DNA of 64,000 nucleotides. Source: Bacteroidota bacterium (GTDB taxonomy: Bacteria; Bacteroidota; Rhodothermia; Rhodothermales; UBA10348). Numbering within the stretch: the first letter of the stretch is position 1; every line of letters begins with the position of its first letter. The position numbers and the translations under genes are program-made. Of the stretch, positions 63,801 to 64,000 are shown piece by piece. The notes beneath the pieces are model-generated. The model saw only the letters and a program-made list of their open reading frames with translations, did not search any database and was not told where the DNA came from. The stretch spans positions 62,001 through 126,000 of the forward strand of contig JAJCYQ010000015.1 of assembly GCA_029262835.1 (NCBI GenBank), read 5' to 3'.

Positions 63801-64000
63801 GACCTGTGGCCACTTCTCGAGGGCAATGAATCTGCCGTGCAGGGGGAGGGTTTCTGGTTGGCCGTTGGTGCGGATCATGAAGACGAGCAGACGGCCCGGC
63901 AGAATACATCATTGCTCAAACGGCTCCTTATGGGCGACGCGTCTCGTGTACGTGTGCTTCGCTCGGTCGATTCAGAGGATGGCATTTTTGTGACAGCCGT
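60807..64000 (+). CDS. PorW/SprE-like T9SS TPR lipoprotein, 3' end missing
   Basis: At least 1064 residues from ATG at 60807; the frame is open to the right edge. Lipobox V-A-G-C (Cys22), then L-G-Q-R-Y-D-N-F-T-A-Y-Y-N-G-F-Y-N-A, the start seen in SprE/PorW, lipoproteins required for type IX secretion and gliding. TPR-like repeats (about 105-330, 620-690). A Gln/Arg-rich coiled segment near 430-470 follows. Asp/Ser-rich tandem repeats near 782-831. Works with the T9SS motor in the envelope. A T9SS cargo gene is in the same window. The C-terminus is absent. Confidence 0.85.
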   Translation, partial: MPHSTARNSLFLLALVSLVAGCGSMGFLGQRYDNFTAYYNGFYNAERVYEKGQDGLNRTVQPVDRTQFHSIFERQTGNTSSRDFESAVKKSADLLREHPDSKWVDDALLLIGKSYFYQENFVGAEQKFREVMQVSEEEAEEARFWLARTLITSGALPEARTVLTEGVASDRAGDRWKAMYELALGELAVQEGSMEEAATFLESGLRNVRDKETGARAQFLFGQVLETLGRPEEAARAYDRVRKYRYSFELGYAAQFSAARVLGMHVDASEGLDRVRKMERDDKNIDATGELRLLRGRILQEAGHIDDAYAVYDALLYDGNPDPSVNRVRSRVHLAMAEFYREIEGDFVMAAAYYDSAATGLSPRSGTRSGASGSRTSALLGGSNILAPEALGDIGEVRSSFATFAAAYKRIAEMDSVLYLGSLPKEEFDARVLAMRQARAQELAEMQRRQEAERRNSQFQQQRGGQEDVFRNQGLPQGKIIPGVNDGVGNNASGFLYFEDPIRVQEGVETFRERWGDRPLVPNWRRAEAVRATGGNRDGSNDRAGRAGEDGGDLDAVLGGVDGEDADVGLPQIDLSGIPRDSTSRAEVRGQRALARYDVGNTLFLNMSMPDSAAAWYRLVVDEDSDQPVARRALYALAEIQRALGDEEAADRLYREVLDRYPDSEFAAIVARNLGLESLEVAADSALEARLDYEAVRRNMDRPALAHEYSNYLKEMLGVAATWREQEVAAQAMLAAARAHLEWADSDSARIVAPLPISPMDSTVLDLWPERATPDPTSSAVDSSAIESIAADSSVIEPVGADSSVFDVAAADSSVFDFPAADSSDVDVVVADSLSPGVSTDSLALARAQPESSLEVLDATNEPDSLYLGDLYAWVKERFTGTPYFLEADRMAGFLDDFMAPPVDEAEVARQLSANDSLVMALMRGEKPLSRTDSTRTDSAGAPVNDPGLLDQEDEQLEGMKPGADVLDEAEPGADEVRIVPDVPARAPVDSSAVSLREDLWPLLEGNESAVQGEGFWLAVGADHEDEQTARQNTSLLKRLLMGDASRVRVLRSVDSEDGIFVTA
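63150..63299 (+). repeat. 30-bp tandem repeat within the PorW/SprE-like gene
   Basis: Five exact-length 30-bp units at 63150, 63180, 63210, 63240 and 63270, each starting GATTCTTCGG-like, encode D-S-S-x-x-x-x-x-x-A decapeptides; a partial sixth begins at 63300. Reading frame is preserved. The units lie between TPR-rich and C-terminal parts and may be a flexible acidic linker of variable length. Confidence 0.85.

Overview
The window is about 60% G+C, densely coded, and looks like a chromosome segment from a Bacteroidota/Rhodothermota-type bacterium (Rhodothermia or Salinibacter relatives fit best). The evidence is a secreted protein with a type IX secretion (T9SS) C-terminal sorting domain (3999-4814), a PorW/SprE-like T9SS lipoprotein running off the right edge (60807-64000), several Bac-type lipoproteins, few Shine-Dalgarno sequences, and a cysteate synthase (53590-54834) of the kind expected in sulfonolipid-making members of this group. 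The taxonomic placement is inference.

Layout. 1-1416 (minus): end of a glycosyltransferase/membrane-protein operon. 1410-10707: flippase-like membrane protein, iron-sulfur repair protein, lectin-like lipoprotein, T9SS cargo, CBM9/outer-membrane barrel protein, and an SDR overlapping a P-type ATPase. 10714-25903: mostly minus-strand housekeeping and accessory genes (nitronate monooxygenase, RF3, multi-PAS hybrid kinase, a broken creatininase gene, dienelactone hydrolase, WYL regulator with PH-domain protein, Smr, CBS, amidohydrolase, PPOX, FKBP, glutamate-synthase-like). 26051-27845: small-gene block (VapBC-type toxin-antitoxin pair, DUF2164, DUF4160/DUF2442 pair) ending at tRNA-Arg(ACG) with its own promoter and terminator.

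27917-50977 is an efflux region with three complete RND tripartite systems in 22 kb, each beside a different class of regulator: ArsR with TolC-MFP-RND-PII-like (28513-34509); an OmpR/HisK two-component pair with a CzcA-type system (34493-42246); and a Met/Cys-rich peptide plus a CusA-type system with all three copper-relay methionines (43452-49934), divergent from a Crp/Fnr regulator and its DUF2892 neighbour.

51116-64000 (plus): surface/barrel protein, large lipoprotein, cysteate synthase, an FG-GAP plus LVIVD secreted protein, a heptaheme cytochrome with TPRs, pyruvate kinase and the PorW/SprE-like lipoprotein.

Noncoding highlights: two nearly identical 19-bp palindromes (TGTAAC-N7-GTTACA) 32 kb apart; a perfect TGTGA-N6-TCACA site before the DUF2892 gene; candidate operators before the RIC gene, the toxin-antitoxin operon, the ArsR-linked efflux operon and the response regulator; and three in-frame tandem repeats (15, 33 and 30 bp). 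No rRNA, insertion sequence, prophage or CRISPR array was seen. No stretch above 300 bases lacks a gene except 17848-18388, which holds the creatininase remnant. No entirely new multi-gene system was identified with confidence; the strongest leads are the twin palindromes, the ArsR/PII-linked RND operon, the repeat-bearing CusB and the cysteate synthase.
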